A stretch of DNA of 64,000 bases from an uncultured Acidimicrobiales bacterium (GTDB lineage: Bacteria; Actinomycetota; Acidimicrobiia; Acidimicrobiales; SHLQ01). Within the stretch, counting starts at the first letter, position 1. The number at the start of each line of letters is the position of its first letter. The position numbers were made by a program, and so were the translations under genes. Positions 25,393 through 34,468 of this stretch are shown here, one piece after another. The stretch lies in NCBI GenBank assembly GCA_937922235.1, contig CAKZVC010000005.1:29770-93769 (forward strand), read 5' to 3'. A model generated the notes under the pieces. That model made no database searches. It saw only the letters and a program-made list of their open reading frames with translations, and had not been told where the DNA came from.

Positions 25393-26574
25393 CTACTTGG
25401 CCAAGGCCTGTTCGAGGTCGGCCAGCAGGTCGCCGATGTCCTCGATGCCTGCCGAGTAGCGGACGAGTCCCTCGGGGATACCGAAGGCGGCGCGCTCTTC
25501 AGGCGTGCACTCGACGTGACTTGTAGTGGCCGGTGGGCCAACCGTTGTCTCGACAGCTCCGAGGTTCGCTGCTCGGTGTGCAAGCGTGAGGTGTGGGAGG
25601 AACTGCTTCACCGCTTCGAGGCCACCATCGATCGCGAAGCTGAGCATGCCGCCGAAGCCAGTCATTTGCGATGCAGCGATGTCGTGTTGCGCATGCGACG
25701 CAAGGCCTGGATAGTTGACCTTCGTAATGCGGTCGTGGCCTTCAAGGAAGGTGGCGACGGCCATGGCATTCTCGGCCTGACGGCGGACTCGAAGCTCGAG
25801 CGTCTTCATGCCGCGGAGCAAAAGGTACGCCGCCATTGGGTCGAGCGTGGCGCCGTTGATCTCGCGGTACTGATACACCTTCTTCACGAGGTCTGCGTCG
25901 CCAACCACTACCCCGCCGAGTGCATCGGCGTGACCGCCAAGGAACTTCGTTGCTGAATGCACGACGAGGTCGGCCCCGAGCGACAGCGGCAGTTGGTTAA
26001 CCGGGGTGGCGAACGTGTTGTCGACCACAACCGTTGCGCCAACGTCATGACCGGCCGTGATCAGGCGGCGCAGGTCGAGCACCTTCAACGTGGGGTTCGT
26101 TGGGGTCTCGAGGTACAGCATGTCGCACCCGGCAGCTACTGCGGCTTCGATCGCCTCGGTGTCGGTGGTGTCGATCAGCTCGCACTCGATGCCGAATGCG
26201 GGGAGGAACTCGGTGAACAACAAGCTCGTCCCGCCGTAGGTGTCCTTGACCGAGACCACCTTGTTGCCCGGACGCAACAGTGCGTGGAGCAAGTTTGAGA
26301 TCGCTGCCATGCCCGTCGATGCCGACGTGGCTGCCGCTCCCCCTTCGAGCACTCGAACCTTCTCTTCGAACACCGCAACGGTGGGGTTCGTGTTGCGGCC
26401 GTAGATGTGCCCTTCGGCTTTGCCGGTGGCGACGTCGTACCACTCGTCGAAATCGGGGTACCCGAACGCCACGCTGTGAACCACCGGTACCTGTGTTGCG
26501 CGATCGAGCAGGTAGCGGTCCTCACCGCCCCACACCGCTTCCGATGCGATTCCTCGTGCTGGTGTATCTGCCAT
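25393..26574 (-). CDS. Cystathionine gamma-synthase/lyase family PLP enzyme
   Basis: 394 residues from the ATG at 26574; a start at 26655 would extend into the divergent doeB-like gene. This is a fold-type I Cys/Met metabolism enzyme. [16 protein letters not shown] (residues 58-73) binds phosphate, [16 protein letters not shown] is conserved, and the PLP lysine is Lys210 in [18 protein letters not shown]. It could be cystathionine gamma-synthase, O-succinylhomoserine sulfhydrylase or methionine gamma-lyase; the sequence alone does not decide. It is divergent from the ectoine-type deacetylase gene. Confidence 0.88.
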   Translation of the reverse strand: MADTPARGIASEAVWGGEDRYLLDRATQVPVVHSVAFGYPDFDEWYDVATGKAEGHIYGRNTNPTVAVFEEKVRVLEGGAAATSASTGMAAISNLLHALLRPGNKVVSVKDTYGGTSLLFTEFLPAFGIECELIDTTDTEAIEAAVAAGCDMLYLETPTNPTLKVLDLRRLITAGHDVGATVVVDNTFATPVNQLPLSLGADLVVHSATKFLGGHADALGGVVVGDADLVKKVYQYREINGATLDPMAAYLLLRGMKTLELRVRRQAENAMAVATFLEGHDRITKVNYPGLASHAQHDIAASQMTGFGGMLSFAIDGGLEAVKQFLPHLTLAHRAANLGAVETTVGPPATTSHVECTPEERAAFGIPEGLVRYSAGIEDIGDLLADLEQALAK

Positions 26575-26647
26575 TGGTTCCCCGAATTCCGTGTTCACTG
26601 TCAGCGGAGAGGTCGTCAACCGCTGCCAGATACTACGCTGCCGGGCC

Positions 26648-27661
26648 ATGAGCACCCCGCTTCCGGCTTCCCCGATCAGCCCGACGATTCCACTTGACGC
26701 CCCCGGCGTAACGCACGGGTTCTTACATCTGCCTCATAGCCGTGACGACTCGGCCTATGGGGCCATCATGATCCCGATTTCGGTTGCAGTGAACGGCGAA
26801 GGTCCCACCGTGTTGCTCACCGGCGGCAACCATGGTGATGAGTACCACGGTCCCCTTGCGCTCACGAAGCTGATGAACTCGATCGACATCTCCGAGGTGA
26901 CCGGCTGCATCATTTGCGTCCCCTATATGAACCACCCAGCGTTCACCGGAGCGGCCCGAAACTCGCCAATCGACGGGGCAAACCTCAACCGCGTCTTCCC
27001 CGGCTCTCCGACGGGAGGAGTCACTGAGAAGATCGCCGACTATCTCACCCGTGAGCTGTTGCCTATCGCCGATGCGGTGCTCGACATCCACGACGGCGGA
27101 AAGACGCTCGAGTTCTTGCCCATGGCCGCCAGCCACGTCATGGACAACAAAGAACACGAAGCTCGCAACTGGGAAGCCGCGCTCGCGTTCGGTGCACCGT
27201 TCGTGACCAAGCTCGTCGAGCTCGACATGTTGGGCATGTGGGATGCCGTCGTCGAGAACTCGGGCACGCCGTTCCTCAGCACCGAGATCGCCGGTGGCGG
27301 AACCACACGTCCGTCGTCGACGAAGATCACGTTCGATGGCATCCGCAACGTACTGCAGCACTGGGGCGCCCTCGCCGGCGAACCACCAGCGAGCGAATCG
27401 GTCGTACTCGACATCCCCGAAGACGGGGCCTACCTCATCAGCGAGGAAGAAGGCCTCCTCGAATGGCTCGTCGAGCTCGGCGACGACGTGTCTGTCGGCC
27501 AGCCCGTGGCGAGGATCTACAACACGGTGAAGCTCGGAGCCCCACCGATCGACGTGGTCGCAACCATCGACGGACTCATCGCGATGCGCCACTTCCCCGG
27601 ACTCGTCAAGCTCGGCGACGCCATAGCCCTACAAGCCAGAGCCGTTCGCTCCGCTCACTAA
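26648..27661 (+). CDS. doeB: DoeB-like N-acetyl-diaminobutyrate deacetylase (ectoine degradation)
   Basis: 337 residues from the ATG at 26648. It belongs to the aspartoacylase/succinylglutamate desuccinylase zinc family and best resembles DoeB, which removes acetate from N-alpha-acetyl-L-2,4-diaminobutyrate after DoeA opens ectoine. The zinc ligands are GGNHGDEYHGP (His62, Glu65) and DIHDGG (His148). DoeB-typical strings are SPIDGANLNRVFPG and TEIAGGGTT. It is convergent with doeA rather than co-directional, an unusual layout. The two are separated by a hairpin-forming spacer. Confidence 0.8.
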   Translation: MSTPLPASPISPTIPLDAPGVTHGFLHLPHSRDDSAYGAIMIPISVAVNGEGPTVLLTGGNHGDEYHGPLALTKLMNSIDISEVTGCIICVPYMNHPAFTGAARNSPIDGANLNRVFPGSPTGGVTEKIADYLTRELLPIADAVLDIHDGGKTLEFLPMAASHVMDNKEHEARNWEAALAFGAPFVTKLVELDMLGMWDAVVENSGTPFLSTEIAGGGTTRPSSTKITFDGIRNVLQHWGALAGEPPASESVVLDIPEDGAYLISEEEGLLEWLVELGDDVSVGQPVARIYNTVKLGAPPIDVVATIDGLIAMRHFPGLVKLGDAIALQARAVRSAH

Positions 27662-27701
27662 CCGAGTTTCTCGCCTGGGGGCTCGAAACATCGCGCTCGT
27701 G

Positions 27702-27753
27702 AAATTCTGTGGAGCCTCAGCCGGACCCCTCCGGGCCACGGGCCACAGATTTT
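27702..27753. terminator. Bidirectional hairpin between doeB and doeA
   Basis: AAATTCTGTGG (27702-27712) pairs with CCACAGATTTT (27743-27753), with one internal mismatch. The loop holds a second small hairpin CCGGA-CCCC-TCCGG (27721-27734). A/T runs flank both sides and the element sits between two convergent stops, as expected for a two-way terminator. Confidence 0.6.
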
Positions 27754-28925
27754 CAGTCTTTGACGTGCACGCCTCTGGGGAAGTTGGTGAGGCATTCGAC
27801 GCCGTCAGCAGTGACGAGCGTGGTCTCACTCATCTCCATACCCCAGTCGTCCATCCACATACCGAGCATGACGTGAATGGTCATGTTCTGCTCGAGGACA
27901 GTGTGGTCGTCGGGGCGGAGGCTGATCGTGTGCTCGCCCCAGTCGGGCACGTAGCCGACTCCGATGCCGTAGCCGATGCGACTGTCCTTGCTCAGGCCGT
28001 ACTGATCGAGCACGTCTTGCCAGGCTCGATGCACGTCGTGGGCAATCGCACCCGGCTTCATGACGGACAGCACCGCCTCCAGCCCTTCCTCGACTGCACG
28101 TGCGGTCTCGAACAGCGTTTCTGAGCCGCCACCGAGCTGCACGGTCCGGGCGAGTCCGGCGTTGTAGCGCTTGCGAGCACCGCCGAGCTCAAGCGCAACC
28201 GTCTGCCCCGCTTCGAAGAGCTCGTCGGTCCACATCGGGTGGGCGGTCATCGCGGCCTCACCTGCGAGCACCAGCGGTGAGAGCGCTGTCGTATCGCCGC
28301 TGAAGTTCGGGTTGCCGCCGATCTGTTTGCCAACGACCTCAGCCACCAGGTCGCACTGGCGCATACCGGGCGTGATGATCTCGTAGGCATGGCGCATTGC
28401 ACCTTCGACCAGAAGCGCGGCCTCGCGCATGACCTGCACTTCGGCATCTGACTTGACCGTGCGGCACCAGTTCACGAGAAGGTCAGCGTCGACCCAGCTG
28501 GCGTTCGGGAGCGAGGTCTTGAGGGAGTCGACAGCCTTGGGTGTGAAGTAGTACGTGTCGCTCTCATAGCCGATGGTCTTGCCGTCGAGCCCCATATCGT
28601 TCAGGTACCCGCCCGCAACAAGCATCGGATGGGTTCCCGGCTTCTGCACGCAGTCTTCTGGGTACGGGCGGACGTCGGCTTCCGTCATGTGCGTCGACAG
28701 CCAGGCTGCGCCGGCGTCCATCTTGCGGCCGATCCAGATCGGGTCGACATCGTGCTGAACAACCACGATCTGCGGCGTGTAGAACGACCAGGCGTCGTAG
28801 CCAGTCAGCCAGTTGTGATTGTTCGGGTCGCCAATGACCAACACATCCAGCTCGCGGCTCGCCATCTCGGCGCGCACCTTCGCCAGGCGAGCGTCGTATT
28901 CGGACTTGGGAAATGCGGGAGGCAT
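27753..28925 (-). CDS. doeA: DoeA-like ectoine hydrolase (M24 peptidase fold)
   Basis: 390 residues. DoeA hydrolyses ectoine to N-acetyl-diaminobutyrate in the cytoplasm. The protein has the creatinase/prolidase pita-bread fold and matches DoeA over its length: NNHNWLTGYDAWSFYTPQ, VNWCRTVKSDAEVQVMREA, DSRIGYGIGVGYVPDWGE, RPDDHTVLEQNMTIHVM and MWMDDWGMEMSE. The start codon overlaps the stop of the upstream PhyH gene as TGATG. It is thus the third gene of a PhyH-PhyH-doeA operon read leftward, with a TetR-type palindrome ahead of the first gene. Confidence 0.85.
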   Translation of the reverse strand: MPPAFPKSEYDARLAKVRAEMASRELDVLVIGDPNNHNWLTGYDAWSFYTPQIVVVQHDVDPIWIGRKMDAGAAWLSTHMTEADVRPYPEDCVQKPGTHPMLVAGGYLNDMGLDGKTIGYESDTYYFTPKAVDSLKTSLPNASWVDADLLVNWCRTVKSDAEVQVMREAALLVEGAMRHAYEIITPGMRQCDLVAEVVGKQIGGNPNFSGDTTALSPLVLAGEAAMTAHPMWTDELFEAGQTVALELGGARKRYNAGLARTVQLGGGSETLFETARAVEEGLEAVLSVMKPGAIAHDVHRAWQDVLDQYGLSKDSRIGYGIGVGYVPDWGEHTISLRPDDHTVLEQNMTIHVMLGMWMDDWGMEMSETTLVTADGVECLTNFPRGVHVKD

Positions 28926-29815
28926 CAGGTGTTCTCCTGGTGTTGCTGATGGTCGAAGAGTGAGGTGTATCCCTGACTCCAGTCAGGGGGAAGGATGAGC
29001 GTGAGGTCTTCGTGGTGGGCTACGCCGGGCTCGATGCCTCGGACGAGCTCGCCGTGGTGGGAGCTTCGATACGGAGAGGCGGTGTACGGGATGGAGTCGG
29101 CGGCGGCGAAGGTGACGATCAGCGCCGGCCGGCTCGTGTCGCTGCGATTCGGCGCCGAGTAGTGCAGTGTCAGCCCGTGGTGAACGGTAACGCTGCCGGC
29201 TGGGCCGGTTACCGTCTCTGCATCATCGAGCAAACCATCGGGCAACGAGTCAGCGTCGATCGCACCGACCCACGTGCCGTCGTCGGCGTAGTGGGTGTAC
29301 ATCGGCCCGTTGTTCGTGCCGGGGACGAAGGTGACCGGACCTTTCTCTTCGGTGACCTCATCGAGCATGACCACGAACTGGCACGTGCTGGTGTTGGTGT
29401 GGGGGTAGAACGCCAGATCCTGATGCCACTTGACCTCGGCTCCCCCGCCCGCCCACTTCAGGTTCACGTACGCCTCGCGAAATCGCAGGTTCGGGCCAAG
29501 GATGTCTTCGGCGATGTCGACGATGACAGACGAGCGACACAGATCCCAATAGACCGGCGCCGCGTCGTCGATATTTGCGGCCCTACGAAGCCGTGGGGCC
29601 TCGGCGGTGTGGCCGTCGTCGAGATCGATGAGGTGTGTCGATTCCGTGAGCGTCCGGCTCGACTCGATGATCGCGTCGAGCGCGTGACGGAGCGGGTCGA
29701 GTACGTCGGCAGGTATCAGGCCGGGGAACACGAGGTAGCCACGATCCACCCAGTCGGAACGCCCCTGCTCGCCCACAATCTTCGGCGGTACGGCGCAGAC
29801 GTCGGCCCAACGCAT
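28925..29815 (-). CDS. Phytanoyl-CoA dioxygenase family protein (middle gene of doeA operon)
   Basis: 296 residues from the ATG at 29815, which overlaps the upstream stop (TGATG). It is a Fe(II)/2-oxoglutarate oxygenase with KWHQDLAFYPHTN (HxD) and GLTLHYSAPNRSDTSRPALIV (distal His and 2-oxoglutarate Arg). It lacks the EctD fingerprint (WHSDFETWH), so it is not a standard ectoine hydroxylase. Being tightly coupled to doeA, it may act on an ectoine-related compound such as a hydroxylated or methylated osmolyte. The substrate is inferred only from context. Confidence 0.85.
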   Translation of the reverse strand: MRWADVCAVPPKIVGEQGRSDWVDRGYLVFPGLIPADVLDPLRHALDAIIESSRTLTESTHLIDLDDGHTAEAPRLRRAANIDDAAPVYWDLCRSSVIVDIAEDILGPNLRFREAYVNLKWAGGGAEVKWHQDLAFYPHTNTSTCQFVVMLDEVTEEKGPVTFVPGTNNGPMYTHYADDGTWVGAIDADSLPDGLLDDAETVTGPAGSVTVHHGLTLHYSAPNRSDTSRPALIVTFAAADSIPYTASPYRSSHHGELVRGIEPGVAHHEDLTLILPPDWSQGYTSLFDHQQHQENT

Positions 29816-30693
29816 CAGCCGGCTCCCCTGACTCTCGGAAATTTGTCGCACACGATGCACTCGCCTGCCGTGAGCGATGACTCCATGTAGGTATCGAGTG
29901 CCGACCGGTCGTTGTACGTAACGTCATCGCCGGTCCAGTTGACGGAGAACGCCGCGCGCCGTTGATCGAGGCGGTTCCCCGGAGCGCTATGCAATGTATA
30001 CGACCACCACACGAGCATGTCGCCTGCGTGCAGCGGTGCGAAGAGCATTTTCTCATCGTCGAGCTCGTCGCCTGCACCGACCGGGGGCAACGGCAGCTCG
30101 GCACGGGCGTGACGATACGGGCGAGTCGGGTCATCGAAGTCGACCGCTCGGTACAGCGTCTGTGCCTGGTGCGAGCCAGCGAGGAATCGCAGTGCCGACT
30201 CGACCGGGATGTCGTCGAGCGCCACCCAGCTGTTCACGACCTTGAAGCCATCGATTGGGTAGTACGAGTGGTCCTGATGCCACGGTGTGCTTGCACTGTC
30301 GCTGTGGGCTTCTTTGATCAGGAGAAAGTCGTAGAACAGTACGAGATCGTCGCTGTCGAGCAACGGCCAAACGAGGTCAGGAAGCGGCGAGTCGAAGATG
30401 AACGATCGAAACGGTTCGATCGTCCGCCAAGCTCCCGAGCTGAACGAGAATCGCCCCTCGTCGCCATCGCGTTGCACCACGTCGAGGTCAGCGCTCCCTC
30501 CATCAAGAGCGTCGATGATGCCCGACTCGATCGTTGAGAGCCAGTCGCCCCCAATCGCCTCCCGGAGACAAACCACACCATCGCGTTGCAACGCTTCTCG
30601 AGCCAGTTCGGCGTTCGCTGCATGGGCCGGAAACGACTGGACGTGTGGCACAGCTGTTGACGGAGTTGCGACATGCGATGTGGCCACCGTCAC
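29815..30693 (-). CDS. Phytanoyl-CoA dioxygenase family protein (first gene of doeA operon)
   Basis: 292 residues, GTG start at 30693. It has the Fe(II)/2-oxoglutarate fold with TPWHQDHSYYPIDG (HxD at about residue 142) and WSYTLHSAPGNRLDQRRAAFSVNW (distal His and Arg). It is a distinct paralog of the second gene, so the operon encodes two different dioxygenases. It is the promoter-proximal gene. The palindrome at 30699-30716 lies only 6 bp ahead of the start, so a repressor bound there would block transcription or initiation. The Shine-Dalgarno is weak, so a nearby alternative start is possible. Confidence 0.85.
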   Translation of the reverse strand: MTVATSHVATPSTAVPHVQSFPAHAANAELAREALQRDGVVCLREAIGGDWLSTIESGIIDALDGGSADLDVVQRDGDEGRFSFSSGAWRTIEPFRSFIFDSPLPDLVWPLLDSDDLVLFYDFLLIKEAHSDSASTPWHQDHSYYPIDGFKVVNSWVALDDIPVESALRFLAGSHQAQTLYRAVDFDDPTRPYRHARAELPLPPVGAGDELDDEKMLFAPLHAGDMLVWWSYTLHSAPGNRLDQRRAAFSVNWTGDDVTYNDRSALDTYMESSLTAGECIVCDKFPRVRGAG

Positions 30694-30698
30694 ACACT

Positions 30699-30716
30699 AC
30701 TGATCGATCGTTCAGC
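30699..30716. promoter_or_regulatory. TetR-type operator-like palindrome upstream of the PhyH-PhyH-doeA operon
   Basis: ACTGATCGATCGTTCAGC matches the perfect palindrome at 51883-51900 in 16 of 18 positions. It lies 6-23 bp ahead of the GTG start of the first PhyH gene. No TetR gene is in the window, so the regulator is unknown. Confidence 0.6.
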
Positions 30717-30759
30717 AGGCCGAATCCGCCGTACCCCGTACCCGTACCAGGTCCCTTCC

Positions 30760-30807
30760 CGCAAAGAGGAACGTGGCACCTTTTTGCGATTAGGTACCAG
30801 GTACCTA
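30760..30807. repeat. REP-like double hairpin downstream of the amidase gene
   Basis: CGCAAAGAGG (30760-30769) pairs with CCTTTTTGCG (30779-30788). Immediately after it comes the perfect inverted repeat TAGGTACC-A-GGTACCTA (30791-30807). GTACCAGGTCCC at 30744-30755 repeats part of the second motif. It sits between the amidase stop and the PhyH operon promoter and could act as terminator and REP-type element. Confidence 0.6.
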
Positions 30808-30811
30808 TGGG

Positions 30812-32236
30812 CTACAGCCGTTGGTGGAGGTGATCGAGCGGGTGCCCGAACACCGTTTCGGCGAGCTCGCCGAACCGGAGTGTGGTCAGATCGCCCATGA
30901 ACGGTCCGAGCACTTGCATCCCGACCGGCATCTCGTCTACCGCCAGACCAATCGGCAGGGCCAAAGCAGGAAGATACGTGGGGTTCGCCAACCCAGCCCA
31001 AAACCATTGCTCGAGGGTTGAACGATCGACGCCATTGACTGGCACGGTTCGATCGCTAAATGGGCGATCGGTGTCGTGTGGCGGGGCAACCGTGGCGCTG
31101 ATCGGCGTGAGTAAAAGGTCGACCGTCGTGAAGTAGTCGCGCCAGGCCAACCGCCCACGCTCGCGCTCGTTGTTGAGATCGATCCACTGGCGGTACGTGA
31201 GCCGGGACGCCTGAGCCATCAGTGCGGCGTAGTCGCGGCCTCCGGCGTCGTACCGGTCGAGATCGACCTGCGATGGCGGAGCGTCGGGCCCCGACGCGGC
31301 GGCGCGGCCAATCTCCAGCCCTACCTTGTGCCCTCGCACTGCCATCTCGAGGTCGGGGCCCTCGGCAACGGTGACGCCTGCATCTACCAGTTGAGCGACG
31401 GCCGATTCGATTGCAGTAGTAACCGCATCGTCCTGCTCGCCAAGCGGATTCTCGATCAACACGCCGACCGTGAAGTCTGACAGCGACGTTTGTGTTGCGG
31501 GCGGCGGGGTCATGTGCGGTTGCCACATCTCTGGCAACACGAGCGACAGGTCGCCAACGGTGCGGGCGATCGGCCCAAGTACGTTGTTGTCAACGATGCC
31601 CTCGTGTCGAGGAAAGCTATGCCCGTGTTGTGACACCAGCCCAAAGCTCGTCTTGAGACCGGCGAGACCGTTGTAGTTCGATGGCCAGCGAATCGACCCA
31701 CCAATATCGCTTCCAACTTCGAACGATGACATCCCCGTGGCTACGGCGACTGCAGCACCACCCGATGACCCACCGGCCGATCGGGCGACGTCCCACGGGT
31801 TGTTGGTGCGGCCGTAGATCTCGTTGAACGACTGCCAATCACCCAGGTGTTTGGGCACGTTGGTTTTGCCGTACACGATCGCGCCCGCTGCCTTGAGCTG
31901 TTTCACCACGTCAGCATCTTCAGTCGGGAAATAGTCGGCGTGGGCCGGGTCACCCCAGGTCGATGGCGCACCGGCGACGTCGATCGAGTCCTTGATGGTG
32001 ATCGGCAACCCGTGCAGTGGCCCGAGTTGTTGGCCCGCAGCTTGAGCAGCATCGGCAGCTGCGGCGTCGGCCTTCGCTTGTTCGACATTGGTGAAGACCA
32101 CAGCGTTGAGCTCGGGGTTGTGCTCGGCGTGTTGTGTCAGGCACGCCTCGAGGAGTTCAACGGCAGAGATCTCGCGCCGCACAATGAGGTCGCGCTGCTG
32201 CACGGACGAGGCGAGCGCTGGGTTTCTCAAAGCCAT
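30812..32236 (-). CDS. Amidase (amidase-signature family)
   Basis: 474 residues from the ATG at 32236. The amidase Ser-cisSer-Lys triad is visible: [13 protein letters not shown] (Lys), [17 protein letters not shown] (cis-Ser) and [19 protein letters not shown] (nucleophile Ser). Related enzymes hydrolyse aliphatic or aryl amides, or form GatA; there is no GatB/C nearby and the C-terminus ([12 protein letters not shown]) is of the catabolic type. It may release an amide product from the osmolyte genes nearby, but its substrate is unknown. Confidence 0.88.
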   Translation of the reverse strand: MALRNPALASSVQQRDLIVRREISAVELLEACLTQHAEHNPELNAVVFTNVEQAKADAAAADAAQAAGQQLGPLHGLPITIKDSIDVAGAPSTWGDPAHADYFPTEDADVVKQLKAAGAIVYGKTNVPKHLGDWQSFNEIYGRTNNPWDVARSAGGSSGGAAVAVATGMSSFEVGSDIGGSIRWPSNYNGLAGLKTSFGLVSQHGHSFPRHEGIVDNNVLGPIARTVGDLSLVLPEMWQPHMTPPPATQTSLSDFTVGVLIENPLGEQDDAVTTAIESAVAQLVDAGVTVAEGPDLEMAVRGHKVGLEIGRAAASGPDAPPSQVDLDRYDAGGRDYAALMAQASRLTYRQWIDLNNERERGRLAWRDYFTTVDLLLTPISATVAPPHDTDRPFSDRTVPVNGVDRSTLEQWFWAGLANPTYLPALALPIGLAVDEMPVGMQVLGPFMGDLTTLRFGELAETVFGHPLDHLHQRL

Positions 32237-32310
32237 TTCGTCATCGTGGCAGTGCGTCTGATCACACAACAATCTGGCGAACCTCGTTTCTTCTGTGAGA
32301 CCCTGGTCGG

Positions 32311-33534
32311 GTGCTTGAATCGCTTCGCTCCGTTGTCTCCCTGAAGCCCATCGAACGAGACCGGACTACTCGCCGGCTTTCCAAGGCCGCCAACATCGAC
32401 GACTACCGAGCAATGGCCAAGCGTCGACTCCCCGCCGGGGTGTTCGACTACATCGACGGCGGCGCAGAAGACGAGTCGGCGTTGTCACGAAACGTCAGCC
32501 GGTTCGGAGACCGCACGCTTATCCCACGGGTGCTACGCGACGTCTCGAACATCGAGACGTCGACCTCAATTCTCGGCGCATCTGCCTCGATGCCGCTCAT
32601 CATCGCGCCCACGGGCTTTCCACGCATTGCCCACCCCGACGGCGAACTCGCAACGGCCCGCTCGGCGGCTCGACACGACATTCCGTTCTCGCTGTCGACG
32701 ATGGGCACACGTTCGATCGAAGAAGTTGCCGATGTATGCGACGGCCGCAAGTGGTTCCAGGTGTACGTGTGGCGTGATCGTGAGCTCACCAAGGACATGC
32801 TCGCCCGATGCAAGGAAAACGGCTTCGAGGCCCTCTACATCACGGTGGATACTGCGGTGCTCGGCCGCCGCGAGCGAGATGTGCGCCGAGGCATGGCCCT
32901 CCCACCGAAGCTTGGACTCGACACATTCATCGAAGGCGCGATGCGACCCGGCTGGACAATGGAGTTTCTCCGCAACGATCCGATCGTGTTCTCGAACGTC
33001 GCAGTGAGCACCAAGCGACTCGGCGACAATACCGAGGATGGTTCGTCAGCGGTGTCGCTCGCCGAATACATCAACAGCCAGTTTGATCCGCGACTGTCGT
33101 GGGATGACGTCGAGTGGATCCGTTCGCAATGGGACGGACCGGTGATCTTGAAGGGCATTCAGTCGGTTGCCGACGCGAAGATCGCTGTCGAACACGGGCT
33201 CGACGCTGTTGCGTTGTCGAATCATGGCGGCCGCCAGCTCGACTCCTCTCCCGCCATCATCGACCTCGTCGCCCCAGTTGCGGATGCCGTTGGCGGACAG
33301 ATCGAGATCTACTGCGATGGTGGCGTCCGCCGGGGCTCTGACGTCGTCAAGGCCGTGGCCCTCGGTGCCGACGCATGCATGATCGGCCGACCGCATCTGT
33401 ATGCGCTTGGCGCAGCAGGCGAAGCGGGCGTTGACCACATGCTCGATTTCTTTCAGGCGGGGATCGAACAGACGATGGCGCTCACTGGTGTGAACTCGAT
33501 CGCCGACATCGATCGGGACCTCATCACCGAGTAG
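32311..33534 (+). CDS. FMN-dependent alpha-hydroxy-acid oxidase/dehydrogenase (LldD-like)
   Basis: 407 residues, GTG start. It oxidises a 2-hydroxyacid such as L-lactate to the oxoacid using FMN. The barrel shows RLPAGVFDYIDGGAEDE (N-terminus), MPLIIAPTGFPRIAHPDGE, and FQVYVWRD. The catalytic base is in LSNHGGRQLDSSPA, followed by EIYCDGGVRRGSDVVKA and ACMIGRPHLYALGAAGE (FMN phosphate site). The length fits LldD/MftD-type enzymes; no mycofactocin genes are visible. It is divergent from the amidase gene. Confidence 0.88.
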   Translation: MLESLRSVVSLKPIERDRTTRRLSKAANIDDYRAMAKRRLPAGVFDYIDGGAEDESALSRNVSRFGDRTLIPRVLRDVSNIETSTSILGASASMPLIIAPTGFPRIAHPDGELATARSAARHDIPFSLSTMGTRSIEEVADVCDGRKWFQVYVWRDRELTKDMLARCKENGFEALYITVDTAVLGRRERDVRRGMALPPKLGLDTFIEGAMRPGWTMEFLRNDPIVFSNVAVSTKRLGDNTEDGSSAVSLAEYINSQFDPRLSWDDVEWIRSQWDGPVILKGIQSVADAKIAVEHGLDAVALSNHGGRQLDSSPAIIDLVAPVADAVGGQIEIYCDGGVRRGSDVVKAVALGADACMIGRPHLYALGAAGEAGVDHMLDFFQAGIEQTMALTGVNSIADIDRDLITE

Positions 33535-33553
33535 CGCATTGCCAGCGCCCGGT

Positions 33554-34408
33554 CTAGCCCAGCGTGATGAGCGCAACGGCGACGCCAGCAGCGATGAGGC
33601 CGGCGGTTTGCGTGCGAAGGAGCCGCTCGCCGCGAAAGATCACGCCGAGCACCACCGCGACACCGGCGTACTGCGACGACAACACGCTCGCCATCGACAA
33701 GCCACCACCGAGCTGCAGCGAGAGTACAAACAACACGATCGCCGCTGTGGCAAAGATGCCCACGATCAACGACCGGACTTGGTCGGCTCGGTGTTCGGGA
33801 AACACTCTCGGCCCGGTCGCACGGGTGATGATCACCGCAACGACGAACCCGACGCCTCGCTGTATGACCAGCGGTGTTCCGCCAGCGTCCTCGCCGATCT
33901 CGCCAAGAAGGATCAGCAGCAGACCAAAGATTACGCCAGCCGCAATGGCGATCGGCAGTCCCTGCCGGTCGCCATTGATTGCTCCCCCTGTTTCGTCTGG
34001 TTGATACGACGACAGAGCAATGGCAATAAGGCCGAGAACAATTCCCGCCATGGTCGGGGTAGAGAGGTCTCTGCCAATGGCAAACAGCTCCCACAACACC
34101 GGCACCGCGGTCATGATCACCGCAGCCGTTGGCGCAGCTGAGCGAAGCGATCCGCGTGAATACGCCATGTAGAGCACGAGAATGCCAATACCGTTCGTCG
34201 CACCCGCGATCGCGCCGAAGACGAGGTCTCTCGATGATGGATCACCGGGCCACACCACCGCGACGACGCCGGTGAGCAACACTCCCGAGACGAGCATCAT
34301 GCACGTCACTTCATGCGAACGAGCTCGTTTGGTTACGTCAGCAGCGAGGAACTCGCCGGTGCCGATCGAGACGGTACTGAGGATCGCTGCGAGCACCGCC
34401 AGGGACAT
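33554..34408 (-). CDS. EamA/DMT-family transporter
   Basis: 284 residues from the ATG at 34408, chosen because AGGAT is correctly spaced upstream and the operator-like palindrome then lies ahead of it (an upstream TTG at 34444 would put the palindrome inside the gene). About ten hydrophobic helices in two similar halves (AAILSTVSIGTGEFLAA..; LSMASVLSSQYAGVAVVLGV) fit the drug/metabolite transporter superfamily. It likely exports or imports a small metabolite. The palindrome at 34420-34439 links its control to the PhyH genes. Confidence 0.82.
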   Translation of the reverse strand: MSLAVLAAILSTVSIGTGEFLAADVTKRARSHEVTCMMLVSGVLLTGVVAVVWPGDPSSRDLVFGAIAGATNGIGILVLYMAYSRGSLRSAAPTAAVIMTAVPVLWELFAIGRDLSTPTMAGIVLGLIAIALSSYQPDETGGAINGDRQGLPIAIAAGVIFGLLLILLGEIGEDAGGTPLVIQRGVGFVVAVIITRATGPRVFPEHRADQVRSLIVGIFATAAIVLFVLSLQLGGGLSMASVLSSQYAGVAVVLGVIFRGERLLRTQTAGLIAAGVAVALITLG

Positions 34409-34419
34409 CAGGACATCCT

Positions 34420-34439
34420 GGCTGAACGACCGTTCAGCC
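34420..34439. promoter_or_regulatory. TetR-type operator-like palindrome upstream of the DMT transporter
   Basis: GGCTGAACGACCGTTCAGCC is a perfect inverted repeat (9-bp arms around AC) 12-31 bp ahead of the transporter ATG. Its core CTGAACGnnCGTTCAG is shared with the sites at 30699 and 51883. Confidence 0.7.
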
Positions 34440-34468
34440 ACCAAACCACGGCGGCTAGGAGCGGGTGT

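Noticed and set aside
27702..27753. A tRNA-like or structured RNA gene between doeB and doeA
   Set aside because: The fold is one outer and one inner stem without tRNA landmarks such as GTTCRA; a two-way terminator explains it.
28925..30693. Ectoine hydroxylase EctD for the two PhyH genes
   Set aside because: The EctD fingerprint WHSDFETWH is missing in both; only the general HxD...H motif is present.
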